Shown here: one piece after another, positions 4,767-12,141 of the stretch
Layout of the letters: every line of letters starts with the position of its first letter
Position numbering within the stretch: the first letter of the stretch is position 1
Assembly: GCA_947379975.1 (NCBI GenBank)
Contig: CANCPF010000037.1
Location: 1-12,141 of the forward strand
DNA length: 12,141 nt
Reading direction: 5' to 3'
DNA from: Methylophilaceae bacterium
GTDB lineage: Bacteria; Pseudomonadota; Gammaproteobacteria; Burkholderiales; Methylophilaceae
Position numbers and translations under genes: made by a program
Notes under the pieces: model-generated
Told to the model about the DNA's origin: nothing
Database searches by the model: none
What the model saw: the letters and a program-made list of their open reading frames with translations, nothing else

Positions 4767-6137
4767 TCATTTCATTAATTTTGTTGGGCGCTTCCAACTG
4801 GCAATTGATTTTTGATCTTTAGCGCGGCAAAAAGTGAGTTGCTCGGCTGGCGCATCTCTAGTGATGGTAGAACCTGCAGCAATTGTGGCATTTTTACCGA
4901 TGGTAATTGGCGCGACTAATTGTGTATCTGAGCCGATGAAAACGTTATCCTCAATGACGGTTCTAAACTTGTTAGCGCCATCATAGTTGCAGGTGATTGC
5001 ACCTGCACCAATGTTCACATTTTTTCCGATAGTGGCGTCACCAATATAGCTCAGATGGTTTATTTTGCTGCCGATATCTACCTGCGCATTTTTAATTTCA
5101 ACAAAATTACCTACATGAGTTTCAGCTGCCAAAGTAGTACCTGGACGCAGACGTGCAAAGGGGCCAATACGGCTATTTTCACCAATATGTGTGTCATCAA
5201 TATGAGTGAAAGCGGCAACGCGGGTACCTGCGCCGATTACCGCATTTTTTATGACACAGTTGGCAGATATCTTAACGTTATCTGCTAATGTCACATTGCC
5301 TTCAAATAGGCAGTTCACATCAATTTCAACGTCACGACCGCAGCTCAATATACCTCTCACATCAAGGCGGCTAGCGTCTTGTAACGTAACGCCTTGTTGC
5401 AATAACTTTTGTGCGTTTCGGTTTTGGTAAACTCGCTCAATGGCACTTAAATCTACTTTTGAATTTATGCCAGTGACTGACCATTCGTCTGTAGTAATTT
5501 CAGCCACGACCTCAATGCCCTGCGCGACAGCAAGCGCAACAATGTCAGTGAGATAATATTCAGCTTGGGCGTTATTGTTAGTCAGTTGTGATATCCACTG
5601 CACTAGGTGTTTATTGGCAACCGCCATAATGCCAGTATTCACTTCAATAATATTGCGTTGTGCAGCGGTGGCATCTTTATGTTCAACAATCGCCAGTACA
5701 TTACCGGTGACCGAGCGTTCAATACGACCATAACCTGTAGGATCGGCTTTATTAAAAGATAAAATAGCCAGTGTATTAGCCGACTTTTCGACTAACTTCA
5801 GACAAGCCTCAACATCCACTAAAGGCACATCACCTAATAAAATAAGGGTCTCTGCATCAGCGTCTAAAAACGGCAACGCTTGTTGCACCGCATGGCCAGT
5901 GCCAAGTTGCTCGGCTTGCTTTACCCAGTTGATATTTTCATGGGCCAAGGCCTCGCGGACTACTTCTCCACCATAGCCATAAACCACAATAATTTTAGAA
6001 GGACTGAGCGCTTTAGCACATTCAATAACGTGCGCTAAAATAGCTTTGCCACCTATTTCATGCAGCACTTTTGGCTTATTGGAGTGCATACGCGTGCCTT
6101 TTCCGGCAGCCAAAATGACGATATTTAATTTAGACAT
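4767..6137 (-). CDS. glmU: bifunctional GlcNAc-1-P uridyltransferase / glucosamine-1-P acetyltransferase
   Basis: GlmU acetylates glucosamine-1-phosphate with acetyl-CoA, then couples it to UTP, giving UDP-GlcNAc for peptidoglycan and lipopolysaccharide. At 456 residues it equals the E. coli length. The N-terminal Rossmann-like pyrophosphorylase (1 to ~230) has LAAGKGTRM (9-17), Lys23, GTGHA (79-83) and GDVPL (102-106; Asp104 binds metal). The C-terminal left-handed beta-helix (~250-435) is built of hexapeptide repeats and carries catalytic His361 (INHLSYIGD), NYDGANK (384-390) and the trailing Arg/Lys-rich arm. The start has only a weak Shine-Dalgarno. It is the first gene after the atp terminator and precedes glmS, the order seen in many proteobacteria. 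Confidence 0.97.
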   Translation of the reverse strand: MSKLNIVILAAGKGTRMHSNKPKVLHEIGGKAILAHVIECAKALSPSKIIVVYGYGGEVVREALAHENINWVKQAEQLGTGHAVQQALPFLDADAETLILLGDVPLVDVEACLKLVEKSANTLAILSFNKADPTGYGRIERSVTGNVLAIVEHKDATAAQRNIIEVNTGIMAVANKHLVQWISQLTNNNAQAEYYLTDIVALAVAQGIEVVAEITTDEWSVTGINSKVDLSAIERVYQNRNAQKLLQQGVTLQDASRLDVRGILSCGRDVEIDVNCLFEGNVTLADNVKISANCVIKNAVIGAGTRVAAFTHIDDTHIGENSRIGPFARLRPGTTLAAETHVGNFVEIKNAQVDIGSKINHLSYIGDATIGKNVNIGAGAITCNYDGANKFRTVIEDNVFIGSDTQLVAPITIGKNATIAAGSTITRDAPAEQLTFCRAKDQKSIASWKRPTKLMK

Positions 6138-6172
6138 AACTTTTGTTTATTGCTTAGTTTGTTCATCATTAA

Positions 6173-6181
6173 AGTATAACA
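6173..6181 (-). promoter_or_regulatory. extended -10 promoter for glmU-glmS
   Basis: On the minus strand TGTTATACT gives a TGn extension plus TATACT, five of six matches to the -10 consensus. No -35 element fits 17 bp upstream, because that position falls in the terminator stem; extended -10 promoters can work without one. Transcription would start near 6166, leaving a ~29-nt leader before glmU. It sits directly after the atp terminator, which makes a separate glmUS promoter expected. Confidence 0.45.
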
Positions 6182-6207
6182 AAAAAGGCAGCCTAGGCTG
6201 CCTTTTT
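6182..6207. terminator. intrinsic terminator after atpC
   Basis: This is a 26-bp perfect palindrome: five A, then GGCAGCCTAGGCTGCC (6187-6202), then five T. In RNA from the atp operon it folds into a six-pair GC-rich stem with a CUAG loop, extended by A-U pairs and followed by a U run. Being symmetrical with A and T tracts on both sides, it could stop transcription from either strand. Confidence 0.9.
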
Positions 6208-6237
6208 GCTTGTTTCAAACGCGCTTCTATACAATAA

Positions 6238-6663
6238 CTAGTGCGTTGTCTTGCGTAAACGTTCAATTGCTTGAATTTGTGCAAGCGCTTCAGACAACTC
6301 AGCCTGTGCTTTTGCATAATCCATATCAGAGGTTCTGTTTTGCATAGCCTCGATAGCCGCTTCTTTGGCCGCAACTGCTTTTGCTTCATCTAAATCATGG
6401 CCACGAACTGCAGTATCCGCCAACACAGTAATTAAACCTGGCTGAACTTCCAAAATCCCACCGGAGATAAAAATCAAAGTCTCCTCAGCAGTATCTGGTA
6501 GTTTGATACGCAATGCGCCCGGCTTGATGCTTGTTACCATAGGTGCGTGATGTGGGAAAATACCCACTTCACCAGCACTGGCAGGCGCTACAACAAACTC
6601 GGCTTCGCCAGAGAATATTGAAGCTTCTGCACTAACTACGTCGATATGAACAGTATTTGCCAT
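6238..6663 (-). CDS. atpC: F1 ATP synthase epsilon subunit
   Basis: Epsilon belongs to the rotating central stalk, binds gamma and the c-ring, and can inhibit ATP hydrolysis. The 141 residues show the N-terminal beta-sandwich (about 1-87), with the family motif GEVGIFPHHAPMVTSIKPGA (32-51), and a C-terminal helical hairpin (about 92-138) rich in Ala and Glu, the part that inserts into F1 for inhibition. The Shine-Dalgarno before ATG 6663 is weak (AGAGAA). It is the last atp gene, 61 bp after atpD, with a long AU-rich inverted repeat in that gap, and is followed by the operon terminator. Confidence 0.96.
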   Translation of the reverse strand: MANTVHIDVVSAEASIFSGEAEFVVAPASAGEVGIFPHHAPMVTSIKPGALRIKLPDTAEETLIFISGGILEVQPGLITVLADTAVRGHDLDEAKAVAAKEAAIEAMQNRTSDMDYAKAQAELSEALAQIQAIERLRKTTH

Positions 6664-6690
6664 ATTTTTCTCTATACTTTTCTAAGTTTT

Positions 6691-6729
6691 ACTAAGTTTA
6701 AATTTAACTAATAATTAAATTAACTTAGT
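6691..6729 (-). repeat. inverted repeat between atpD and atpC
   Basis: ACTAAGTT (6691-6698) and AACTTAGT (6722-6729) form an eight-pair stem. Further A-U pairing inside (TTAAAT against ATTTAA) is possible with a two-base bulge. The outer arm overlaps the atpD stop. A hairpin here could protect the 3' end of the upstream message or lower atpC expression. There is no U tract, so full termination is unlikely. Confidence 0.45.
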
Positions 6730-8152
6730 TTAAAGTTTTGGCTTTTTCTACTGCTTCTTCAATGCCGCCAACCATGTAGAACGCTTGCTCAGGCAAGTGA
6801 TCGTATTCACCAGCAACAATGGCTTTAAAGCCTTTGATGGTTTCTTTTAATGGCACATATTTACCTGGCGCGCCAGTAAACACTTCAGCCACGTGGAAAG
6901 GTTGTGACAAGAAACGTTGGATTTTACGAGCACGGCCAACAGCTAATTTATCTTCTGGTGACAATTCATCCATACCCAAAATAGCAATAATATCGCGCAA
7001 TTCTTTGTAGCGTTGTAATGTTACTTGTACTGAACGCGCTACGCTGTAATGCTCTTCACCAACCACTAGTGGATCTAATTGGCGTGATGTTGAATCTAGT
7101 GGATCTACCGCTGGGTAAATACCAAGTGAAGCAATATCACGTGACAACACAACCGTTGAATCCAAATGCTGGAAAGTAGTTGCTGGTGATGGATCGGTTA
7201 AGTCATCCGCAGGTACGTATACCGCTTGAATAGACGTAATAGAACCAGATTTAGTTGAGGTAATACGCTCTTGTAAACGGCCCATTTCGTCCGCTAGCGT
7301 AGGTTGGTAACCTACCGCTGAAGGCATACGACCTAACAATGCAGATACTTCAGTACCAGCTAATGTGTAGCGATAAATGTTATCTACGAAGAACAATACG
7401 TCGCGACCTTCGTCACGGAATTTCTCAGCCATAGTCAAACCTGACAAAGCTACGCGTAGACGGTTGCCTGGTGGCTCGTTCATTTGACCGAACACCATCG
7501 CTACTTTTGATTCTTTCATGTTATCAAGTTTGATAACGCCGGCTTCTGCCATTTCGTGGTAGAAATCGTTACCCTCACGAGTACGCTCGCCCACACCAGC
7601 AAAAACTGATAAACCTGAGTGCTGTTTAGCAATGTTGTTAATAAGCTCAAGCATGTTAACGGTTTTACCTACACCCGCACCACCGAACAAACCAACTTTA
7701 CCGCCTTTAGCAAACGGACAAACCAAGTCAATCACTTTAATACCAGTTTCTAGCAAGTCAACTGAAGGAGATAATTCTTCAAAAGTTGGCGCTTTTTGGT
7801 GAATCGCACGACGCTCATCACACTCAATAGGACCAGCCTCATCAATTGGGCGACCCAACACATCCATAATACGGCCTAAAGTACCCACGCCGACTGGCAC
7901 AGTAATTTGGCTACCTGTAGATTTGAACATCGCACCGCGAGAAAGGCCATCTGAAGAACCCATCGCAATCGTACGCACAATACCGTCACCTAATTGCTGT
8001 TGCACTTCAAGGGTTAAGCCTTCTTCTGCTTTGCTTGATGCGTCATCAATAATTAACGCTTCAAATACTTTAGGCATTTGGTCACGAGGAAACTCAACGT
8101 CAACCACCGCACCAATAATTTGCACTACTCTACCAATTTTAGCTGTACTCAT
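6725..8152 (-). CDS. atpD: F1 ATP synthase beta subunit (catalytic)
   Basis: Beta carries the three catalytic nucleotide sites of F1. The 475 residues (460 in E. coli) contain an N-terminal beta-barrel (about 1-85), Walker A GGAGVGKT (157-164), the catalytic GERTREG (188-194, Glu189), the VDNIYRYTLAG Walker B region near 255-265, and the alpha/beta signature PAVDPLDSTS. The C-terminal helical domain includes the DELSPEDK region (conserved DELSEED contact with gamma and epsilon). AGGA lies about 9 nt before ATG 8152. It follows atpG after a 69-bp gap. All key residues appear intact. Confidence 0.98.
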   Translation of the reverse strand: MSTAKIGRVVQIIGAVVDVEFPRDQMPKVFEALIIDDASSKAEEGLTLEVQQQLGDGIVRTIAMGSSDGLSRGAMFKSTGSQITVPVGVGTLGRIMDVLGRPIDEAGPIECDERRAIHQKAPTFEELSPSVDLLETGIKVIDLVCPFAKGGKVGLFGGAGVGKTVNMLELINNIAKQHSGLSVFAGVGERTREGNDFYHEMAEAGVIKLDNMKESKVAMVFGQMNEPPGNRLRVALSGLTMAEKFRDEGRDVLFFVDNIYRYTLAGTEVSALLGRMPSAVGYQPTLADEMGRLQERITSTKSGSITSIQAVYVPADDLTDPSPATTFQHLDSTVVLSRDIASLGIYPAVDPLDSTSRQLDPLVVGEEHYSVARSVQVTLQRYKELRDIIAILGMDELSPEDKLAVGRARKIQRFLSQPFHVAEVFTGAPGKYVPLKETIKGFKAIVAGEYDHLPEQAFYMVGGIEEAVEKAKTLN

Positions 8153-8221
8153 TTTTTATATCCTATTCAAACTAATCTGTTGAATGTTAATTAAATTCTT
8201 TTTAAGCTACTTTAGCCACAC

Positions 8222-9088
8222 TTAAGATACTGCTGCCGCGCCGCCAACGATTTCTGAAATCTCTTTGGTAATCGCTGCTTGACGTGCCTTGTTGTAAATT
8301 AGTTTTAAATCACCAATTACTTCTTTAGCATTATCAGATGCAGATTTCATCGCAACCATGCGAGATGATTGCTCTGAAGCCATGTTTTCGGCCACTGCGT
8401 TATAAATCAATGATTCAATATAACGCATCATCAAGTTATCAACTACAGGCTTAGCTTCAGGCTCATAAATGTAATCCCAATGACCTGTAGGGCTACCTAA
8501 TTGCTCACCACTTAAAGGCAACAATTGCTGCATGGTTGGCTCTTGCTTCATGGTATTGATAAATTTAGTGTAGCAAATATAAAGTTGGTCAATTTCGCCC
8601 GCTTCATAAGCATCTAACATCACTTTAATTGTACCAATGAGATTTTCCATGTGCGGAACATCTCCTAAACCAGTAATGTGCGATTTAACATTCGCACCTA
8701 CGCGGTTCATAAAGCTAAAACCTTTATTACCAATTGCACTCACAGAAATCGACTTACCTTCAGATTCCCAAGTTTTCATTTGGTTAACAGACAAACGCAA
8801 CATATTGGTATTTAAACCGCCACATAAACCTTTATCTGAACTCACCACAATCAAACCAACATTTTTCACAATATCACGTTTAACTAAAAACGGATGTTTG
8901 TACTCAGCCTGAGCGAATGAAAGATGCGCAGCAACGTTACGAATTTTATCTGCGTATGGGCGTGAGGCACGCATTCTATCTTGCGCTTTACGCATTTTAG
9001 AAGCCGCCACCATTTCCATCGCTTTAGTGATCTTGCGTGTATTTTCTACACTCTTGATTTTGGTTCTAATCTCTTTACTTCCAGCCAT
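8222..9088 (-). CDS. atpG: F1 ATP synthase gamma subunit
   Basis: Gamma is the rotor shaft linking c-ring rotation to catalysis in the alpha3beta3 head. The 288 residues match the family (287 in E. coli). The N-terminal coiled-coil helix (MAGSKEIRTKIKSVENTRKI, then TKAMEMVAASKMRKAQ) and the C-terminal helix (YNKARQAAITKEISEIVGGA) form the shaft. The middle Rossmann-like domain contains SSDKGLCGGLN (about 83-93). The start at 9088 has TAGGA at good distance, and the gene lies 23 bp after atpA, so co-translation is likely. Nothing unusual is seen. Confidence 0.97.
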   Translation of the reverse strand: MAGSKEIRTKIKSVENTRKITKAMEMVAASKMRKAQDRMRASRPYADKIRNVAAHLSFAQAEYKHPFLVKRDIVKNVGLIVVSSDKGLCGGLNTNMLRLSVNQMKTWESEGKSISVSAIGNKGFSFMNRVGANVKSHITGLGDVPHMENLIGTIKVMLDAYEAGEIDQLYICYTKFINTMKQEPTMQQLLPLSGEQLGSPTGHWDYIYEPEAKPVVDNLMMRYIESLIYNAVAENMASEQSSRMVAMKSASDNAKEVIGDLKLIYNKARQAAITKEISEIVGGAAAVS

Positions 9089-9111
9089 TTTATTATCCTA
9101 AATAGTGGAGG

Positions 9112-10653
9112 TTAGTAAGCGTTGGTTGCTTTAAAGTCTTGAATTGCCGCTTCAACCGCTTTTTCGTTATCACCAGCAAGGTCTTTACTTTTTTCAATGC
9201 CATCCATTAAAGCTTTGTATTTAGAACCCATGAAGCCATGTAAAGCGCTTTCAAAAGCTAATACTTTATTCGTTGGAACATCGTCAAAGTAGCCTTTATT
9301 CGCCGCTAACAAAGTAATTGCCATGTCAGAAACGCTTAATGGTGCGTATTGCGCTTGCTTCATCAACTCAGTAAACATACGACCACGGTCTAATTGTTTA
9401 CGTGTTGCTTCATCTAAATCAGAAGCGAACTGCGCGAAAGCCGCTAATTCACGGTATTGCGCTAACGCTAAACGTACACCGCCGCCTAATTTTTTAATGA
9501 CTTTAGTCTGTGCAGCACCACCCACGCGAGATACTGAAATACCAGCATTAATCGCAGGACGAATACCAGCATTGAACAAGTCAGTTTCTAAGAAAATTTG
9601 ACCATCAGTAATTGAAATCACGTTTGTTGGAACGAACGCAGAAACGTCGCCAGCCGCTGTTTCAATCACAGGTAATGCTGTTAATGAACCAGTTTTACCT
9701 TTAACTGCGCCGTTAGTGAATTTTTCTACATAATCTTCATTCACGCGAGCAGCACGCTCTAACAAACGTGAGTGAATGTAGAACACATCACCTGGATAAG
9801 CTTCACGGCCTGGTGGACGGCGTAATAGCAATGAAATTTGACGATAAGCAATCGCTTGTTTAGTCAAATCATCATAAACGATCAATGCATCTTCACCGCG
9901 ATCACGGAAGTATTCGCCCATCGTACAGCCAGAATATGGCGCTAAGAATTGCAATGCAGCTGAATCAGAAGCGGTAGCAGCAACCACAATGGTGTAAGCC
10001 ATCGCGCCGTTTTCTTCTAATTTACGTACCACGTTAGCTACGGTTGAGGCTTTTTGGCCAATCGCAACGTAGATACAAGTCATGTTCTGACCTTTTTGAT
10101 TGATGATGGCATCAATCGCAACCGCAGTTTTACCTGTTTGGCGGTCACCAATAATCAATTCACGTTGACCACGGCCTACTGGCACCATAGAGTCAACTGA
10201 TTTCAAACCGGTTTGCACTGGTTGTGAAACTGATTTACGGGCAATAACGCCTGGCGCAACCTTTTCAATTTTATCAGTCATTTTTGCATTGATAGGACCT
10301 TTGCCATCAATTGGCTGACCTAAGGCATTCACAACACGACCAATTAGTTCTGGGCCAACTGGCACTTCTAAAATACGACCTGTACATTTACAAATGTCGC
10401 CTTCAGTAATGTGCTCGTAATCACCTAAAACTACCGCACCCACTGAGTCACGCTCTAAGTTAAGCGCTAAACCGAAAGTGTTGCCTGGGAATTCGATCAT
10501 TTCGCCCGCCATCACGTTTGAAAGACCGTGAATACGAACAATACCGTCAGTTACTGAAATTACTGTACCTTGAGTACGCGCTTCAGCTGAGGTAGAAAAA
10601 TTCTCTAATCTGCTTTTAATCAGCTCACTGATTTCTGATGTAGATAACTGCAT
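9112..10653 (-). CDS. atpA: F1 ATP synthase alpha subunit
   Basis: Alpha alternates with beta in the F1 hexamer, binds nucleotide without catalysis, and supplies the arginine finger to the neighbouring beta. The 513 residues equal the E. coli length. Visible are the N-terminal segment that contacts delta (MQLSTSEISELIKSRLE), the beta-barrel (about 25-95), Walker A GDRQTGKT (169-176), VYDDLTKQA for Walker B, and the signature PAINAGISVSRVGG containing the finger Arg. The C terminus is helical. AGGAG stands about 8 nt before ATG 10653. The sequence closely resembles betaproteobacterial alpha subunits. Confidence 0.98.
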   Translation of the reverse strand: MQLSTSEISELIKSRLENFSTSAEARTQGTVISVTDGIVRIHGLSNVMAGEMIEFPGNTFGLALNLERDSVGAVVLGDYEHITEGDICKCTGRILEVPVGPELIGRVVNALGQPIDGKGPINAKMTDKIEKVAPGVIARKSVSQPVQTGLKSVDSMVPVGRGQRELIIGDRQTGKTAVAIDAIINQKGQNMTCIYVAIGQKASTVANVVRKLEENGAMAYTIVVAATASDSAALQFLAPYSGCTMGEYFRDRGEDALIVYDDLTKQAIAYRQISLLLRRPPGREAYPGDVFYIHSRLLERAARVNEDYVEKFTNGAVKGKTGSLTALPVIETAAGDVSAFVPTNVISITDGQIFLETDLFNAGIRPAINAGISVSRVGGAAQTKVIKKLGGGVRLALAQYRELAAFAQFASDLDEATRKQLDRGRMFTELMKQAQYAPLSVSDMAITLLAANKGYFDDVPTNKVLAFESALHGFMGSKYKALMDGIEKSKDLAGDNEKAVEAAIQDFKATNAY

Positions 10654-10680
10654 TGTTGCTCCTAATTTTCTTTGCCTAAG

Positions 10681-10697
10681 TTAAGTCATTGACTTAA
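10681..10697 (-). repeat. inverted repeat between atpH and atpA
   Basis: TTAAGTCATTGACTTAA is a 17-base inverted repeat with eight-base arms, flanked by GCC and GGC three to four bases further out. It lies in the 55-bp gap, about 15 nt ahead of the atpA Shine-Dalgarno. In RNA only a shorter stem around a small loop would form. It could influence mRNA processing or atpA translation, or be a DNA-binding site. Confidence 0.4.
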
Positions 10698-10708
10698 GGC
10701 GAATGGCC

Positions 10709-11245
10709 TTATGCCGAAAGCGTGTACGCTAAACTCTGTAACTGACCTTTGACGGACGCGTCAATCACGGTATCGCCAACAATAATTTTAATACCGCCAA
10801 TGAGTTCTGAATCAACAGAAACTTTGGCTTCAATTTTCTTACCAAACTTAATTTCTAAGCGCTTAACCAAATCTTTAACTTCTGCTGCGCTAGGCTTAGC
10901 CGCCGCAATAATTTGTGCATCCAACACGCCGTCATCCTGCGCCTTTAACTCTTCAAAGGCAGAAGTGATGGCAGGCAAGATATCCATGCGGTTATATTCA
11001 ACCAACACTTTAATCAGATTTTGGCCGTGCTCATTAAGTTGATCGCCACACACTTTTAAAAAAGTGTTTTGCAATTCGCTGCTGACTACTTTTGGATCTT
11101 GAATAAACGCTTGCATCTGCGCGTCGCTTGCGACTGCAGCTGCAAGGCCTAACATTTCAGACCACTTAGCTAGCGCATTCTGCTCTTTGCCAAGATTAAA
11201 TGCAGCAACAGCGTAAGGCCTTGCGATGGTTGATATTTCAGCCAT
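10709..11245 (-). CDS. atpH: F1 ATP synthase delta subunit
   Basis: Delta caps the F1 head and joins it to the b-subunit stator (equivalent of mitochondrial OSCP). The 178 residues match the family (177 in E. coli). The N-terminal six-helix domain starts with the typical ARPYAVAAFNLG (8-19), and the C-terminal part has the delta/OSCP signature ELIGGIKIIVGDTVIDASVK. The start has AAGGA overlapping the atpF stop, with only 9 bp between the two genes, so translation is probably coupled to that of b. No anomalies are seen. Confidence 0.96.
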   Translation of the reverse strand: MAEISTIARPYAVAAFNLGKEQNALAKWSEMLGLAAAVASDAQMQAFIQDPKVVSSELQNTFLKVCGDQLNEHGQNLIKVLVEYNRMDILPAITSAFEELKAQDDGVLDAQIIAAAKPSAAEVKDLVKRLEIKFGKKIEAKVSVDSELIGGIKIIVGDTVIDASVKGQLQSLAYTLSA

Positions 11246-11254
11246 GTCGTGTCC

Positions 11255-11725
11255 TTAAAGTTCTGCAGCAAGTTTAGATAACATTTCGCTGTGTGCTTTT
11301 GCGTCAATTTCTTTACGCAATATTTTTTCAGCACCAGCAATTGCTAGCGCAGACACTTGCGAACGTAAACCTTCTTTTGCACGGTTAACTTCTTGGTCGA
11401 TTTCAGCTTTAGCACCAGCGATAATACGATCGCCTTCAGTTTTAGCTGTGCCCTTAGCATCTTCAACGATTTGTGAACCGCGTTTTTCTGCTTGGCCAAT
11501 AATTTCGCTCGCTTTTTGCTTGGCTTCGTTCAAAGTTACTTCTGATTTTTTAGCGGCAACTTCTAAAGCACTCTTGCCTTCTTGTGCTGCGGCTAATCCA
11601 TCAGCGATTTCCTTTTGGCGTGTTTCAATCGCTGTTAAAAGCGGTGGCCAAACGAATTTCACTGTGAACCAAATCAACACAGCAAATGCGATTGCTTGTG
11701 CGATAAGTGTAAAATTAATGTTCAT
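11255..11725 (-). CDS. atpF: F0 ATP synthase b subunit
   Basis: Subunit b forms the peripheral stalk that holds F1 against rotation. The 156 residues equal the E. coli length. One N-terminal membrane helix is seen (about 5-27, LIAQAIAFAVLIWFTVKFVW), followed by PPL and a long charged Ala/Glu/Lys-rich coiled-coil that dimerises and reaches delta. Only one b-type gene is present between c and delta, so the stalk is a b2 homodimer rather than the b/b' pair of phototrophs. The start at 11725 has a weak GGAT Shine-Dalgarno and lies 115 bp after atpE, a gap filled by a hairpin. Confidence 0.96.
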   Translation of the reverse strand: MNINFTLIAQAIAFAVLIWFTVKFVWPPLLTAIETRQKEIADGLAAAQEGKSALEVAAKKSEVTLNEAKQKASEIIGQAEKRGSQIVEDAKGTAKTEGDRIIAGAKAEIDQEVNRAKEGLRSQVSALAIAGAEKILRKEIDAKAHSEMLSKLAAEL

Positions 11726-11772
11726 TTTCGATCCATTGTTAGTAAGTCATAAAAATCTTAAGTCGTTAAATA

Positions 11773-11826
11773 GAGCTCAAAAACTTTTTTGGCGTTTTAC
11801 TAAAGCCAAAAAACTTAACTGAGCTC
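11773..11826 (-). repeat. stem-loop between atpE and atpF
   Basis: TTTTTTGGC (11785-11793) and GCCAAAAAA (11805-11813) form a perfect nine-pair stem around an 11-base loop. GAGCTC copies (11773-11778 and 11821-11826) can pair as an outer helix across an internal loop. Read from atpE, it would fold within the 115-nt spacer. Subunit c is needed in about tenfold excess, so a stability hairpin or partial attenuator after atpE is plausible. It lacks a clean U tract directly after the stem. Confidence 0.55.
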
Positions 11827-11840
11827 AAACAAAAACTTAA

Positions 11841-12125
11841 TTATTTAGCAACTACAGTAACAGCGCTTAATAATGGGTTCGCAAATGCAAACATCATTGC
11901 TAGACCAACACCAATAATGAAAGAAGCATCGATAAGACCCAATAGCAAGAACACTTTACCTTGCAATTGAGGAATCATTTCTGGTTGACGTGCAGCGCCT
12001 TCTAAGAAACTTGCACACATAATACCAATACCGATACAAGCACCAGCAGCGCCAAGACCAATAATTAAGCCAATACCAACGCCTGTGTAAGCTTGAATCA
12101 TTGCAAAAAGTTGTAAGTTATCCAT
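11841..12125 (-). CDS. atpE: F0 ATP synthase c subunit
   Basis: Subunit c forms the proton-driven rotor ring in the inner membrane. The 94 residues give two membrane helices (about 10-38 and 57-85) joined by the polar loop with RQP (46-48) that contacts gamma and epsilon. Helix one is Gly/Ala-rich (GLGAAGACIGIG). Helix two carries the ion-binding carboxylate Asp66 in LIDASFIIGVGLA. The ligand set of sodium-type rings (Glu with Ser/Thr partners) is absent, so a proton ring is expected. It is longer than the E. coli protein (79), with a short extra tail after FANP. TAAAGGG about 8 nt before ATG 12125 is a strong Shine-Dalgarno, fitting high demand. Confidence 0.97.
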   Translation of the reverse strand: MDNLQLFAMIQAYTGVGIGLIIGLGAAGACIGIGIMCASFLEGAARQPEMIPQLQGKVFLLLGLIDASFIIGVGLAMMFAFANPLLSAVTVVAK

Positions 12126-12141
12126 TTTATTACCCTTTAAA

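Noticed and set aside
11841..12125. Sodium-type c ring
   Set aside because: Asp66 lies in LIDASFIIGVG without the Glu and Ser/Thr ligands of sodium-binding rings.

Overview
The window pairs a conserved housekeeping block (about 2867-12141) with an AT-richer accessory tract (1-2850). All confident genes lie on the minus strand, so transcription runs from high to low coordinates. The ATP synthase subunits look betaproteobacterial; a methylotroph-like member of Nitrosomonadales/Methylophilaceae would fit, but that lineage is an inference from sequence recognition and modest GC content, not a measured placement.

ATP synthase block (6238-12125). The order along transcription is atpE-atpF-atpH-atpA-atpG-atpD-atpC, i.e. 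c, b, delta, alpha, gamma, beta, epsilon. atpB (a) and atpI would lie just beyond the right edge. All subunits look full length with intact signature motifs, including the proton-carrying Asp66 of subunit c and the Walker A motifs of alpha and beta. Three intergenic gaps hold inverted repeats that may tune expression of individual subunits. A 26-bp perfect palindrome flanked by A and T runs (6182-6207) ends the operon.

Amino-sugar block (2867-6137). glmU and glmS follow, probably from an extended -10 promoter just past the terminator. GlmS makes glucosamine-6-phosphate and GlmU makes UDP-GlcNAc. Together they feed peptidoglycan and lipopolysaccharide synthesis. The enzyme between them in the pathway, GlmM, is not in this window.

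Accessory tract (1-2850). It begins within 17 bp of the glmS stop codon. The glmS 3' end is the classical attTn7 target, so this is a known integration hotspot. Going downstream from glmS there are: a small recombinase-domain-like protein with no good start codon; a TerB-like plus BRCT protein; an HUH-nuclease/Rep-like protein followed by a palindrome-rich stretch of about 390 bp without a convincing gene; a tightly coupled trio of small genes (ribbon-helix-helix regulator, a 57-residue protein resembling myovirus prohead-core proteins, and an unknown 63-residue protein); and the end of an IS256-family insertion sequence that seems to have cut a plus-strand gene. The tract reads as a layered mobile-element or phage-remnant island. 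The HUH gene with its adjacent repeats is the best candidate for something little described.
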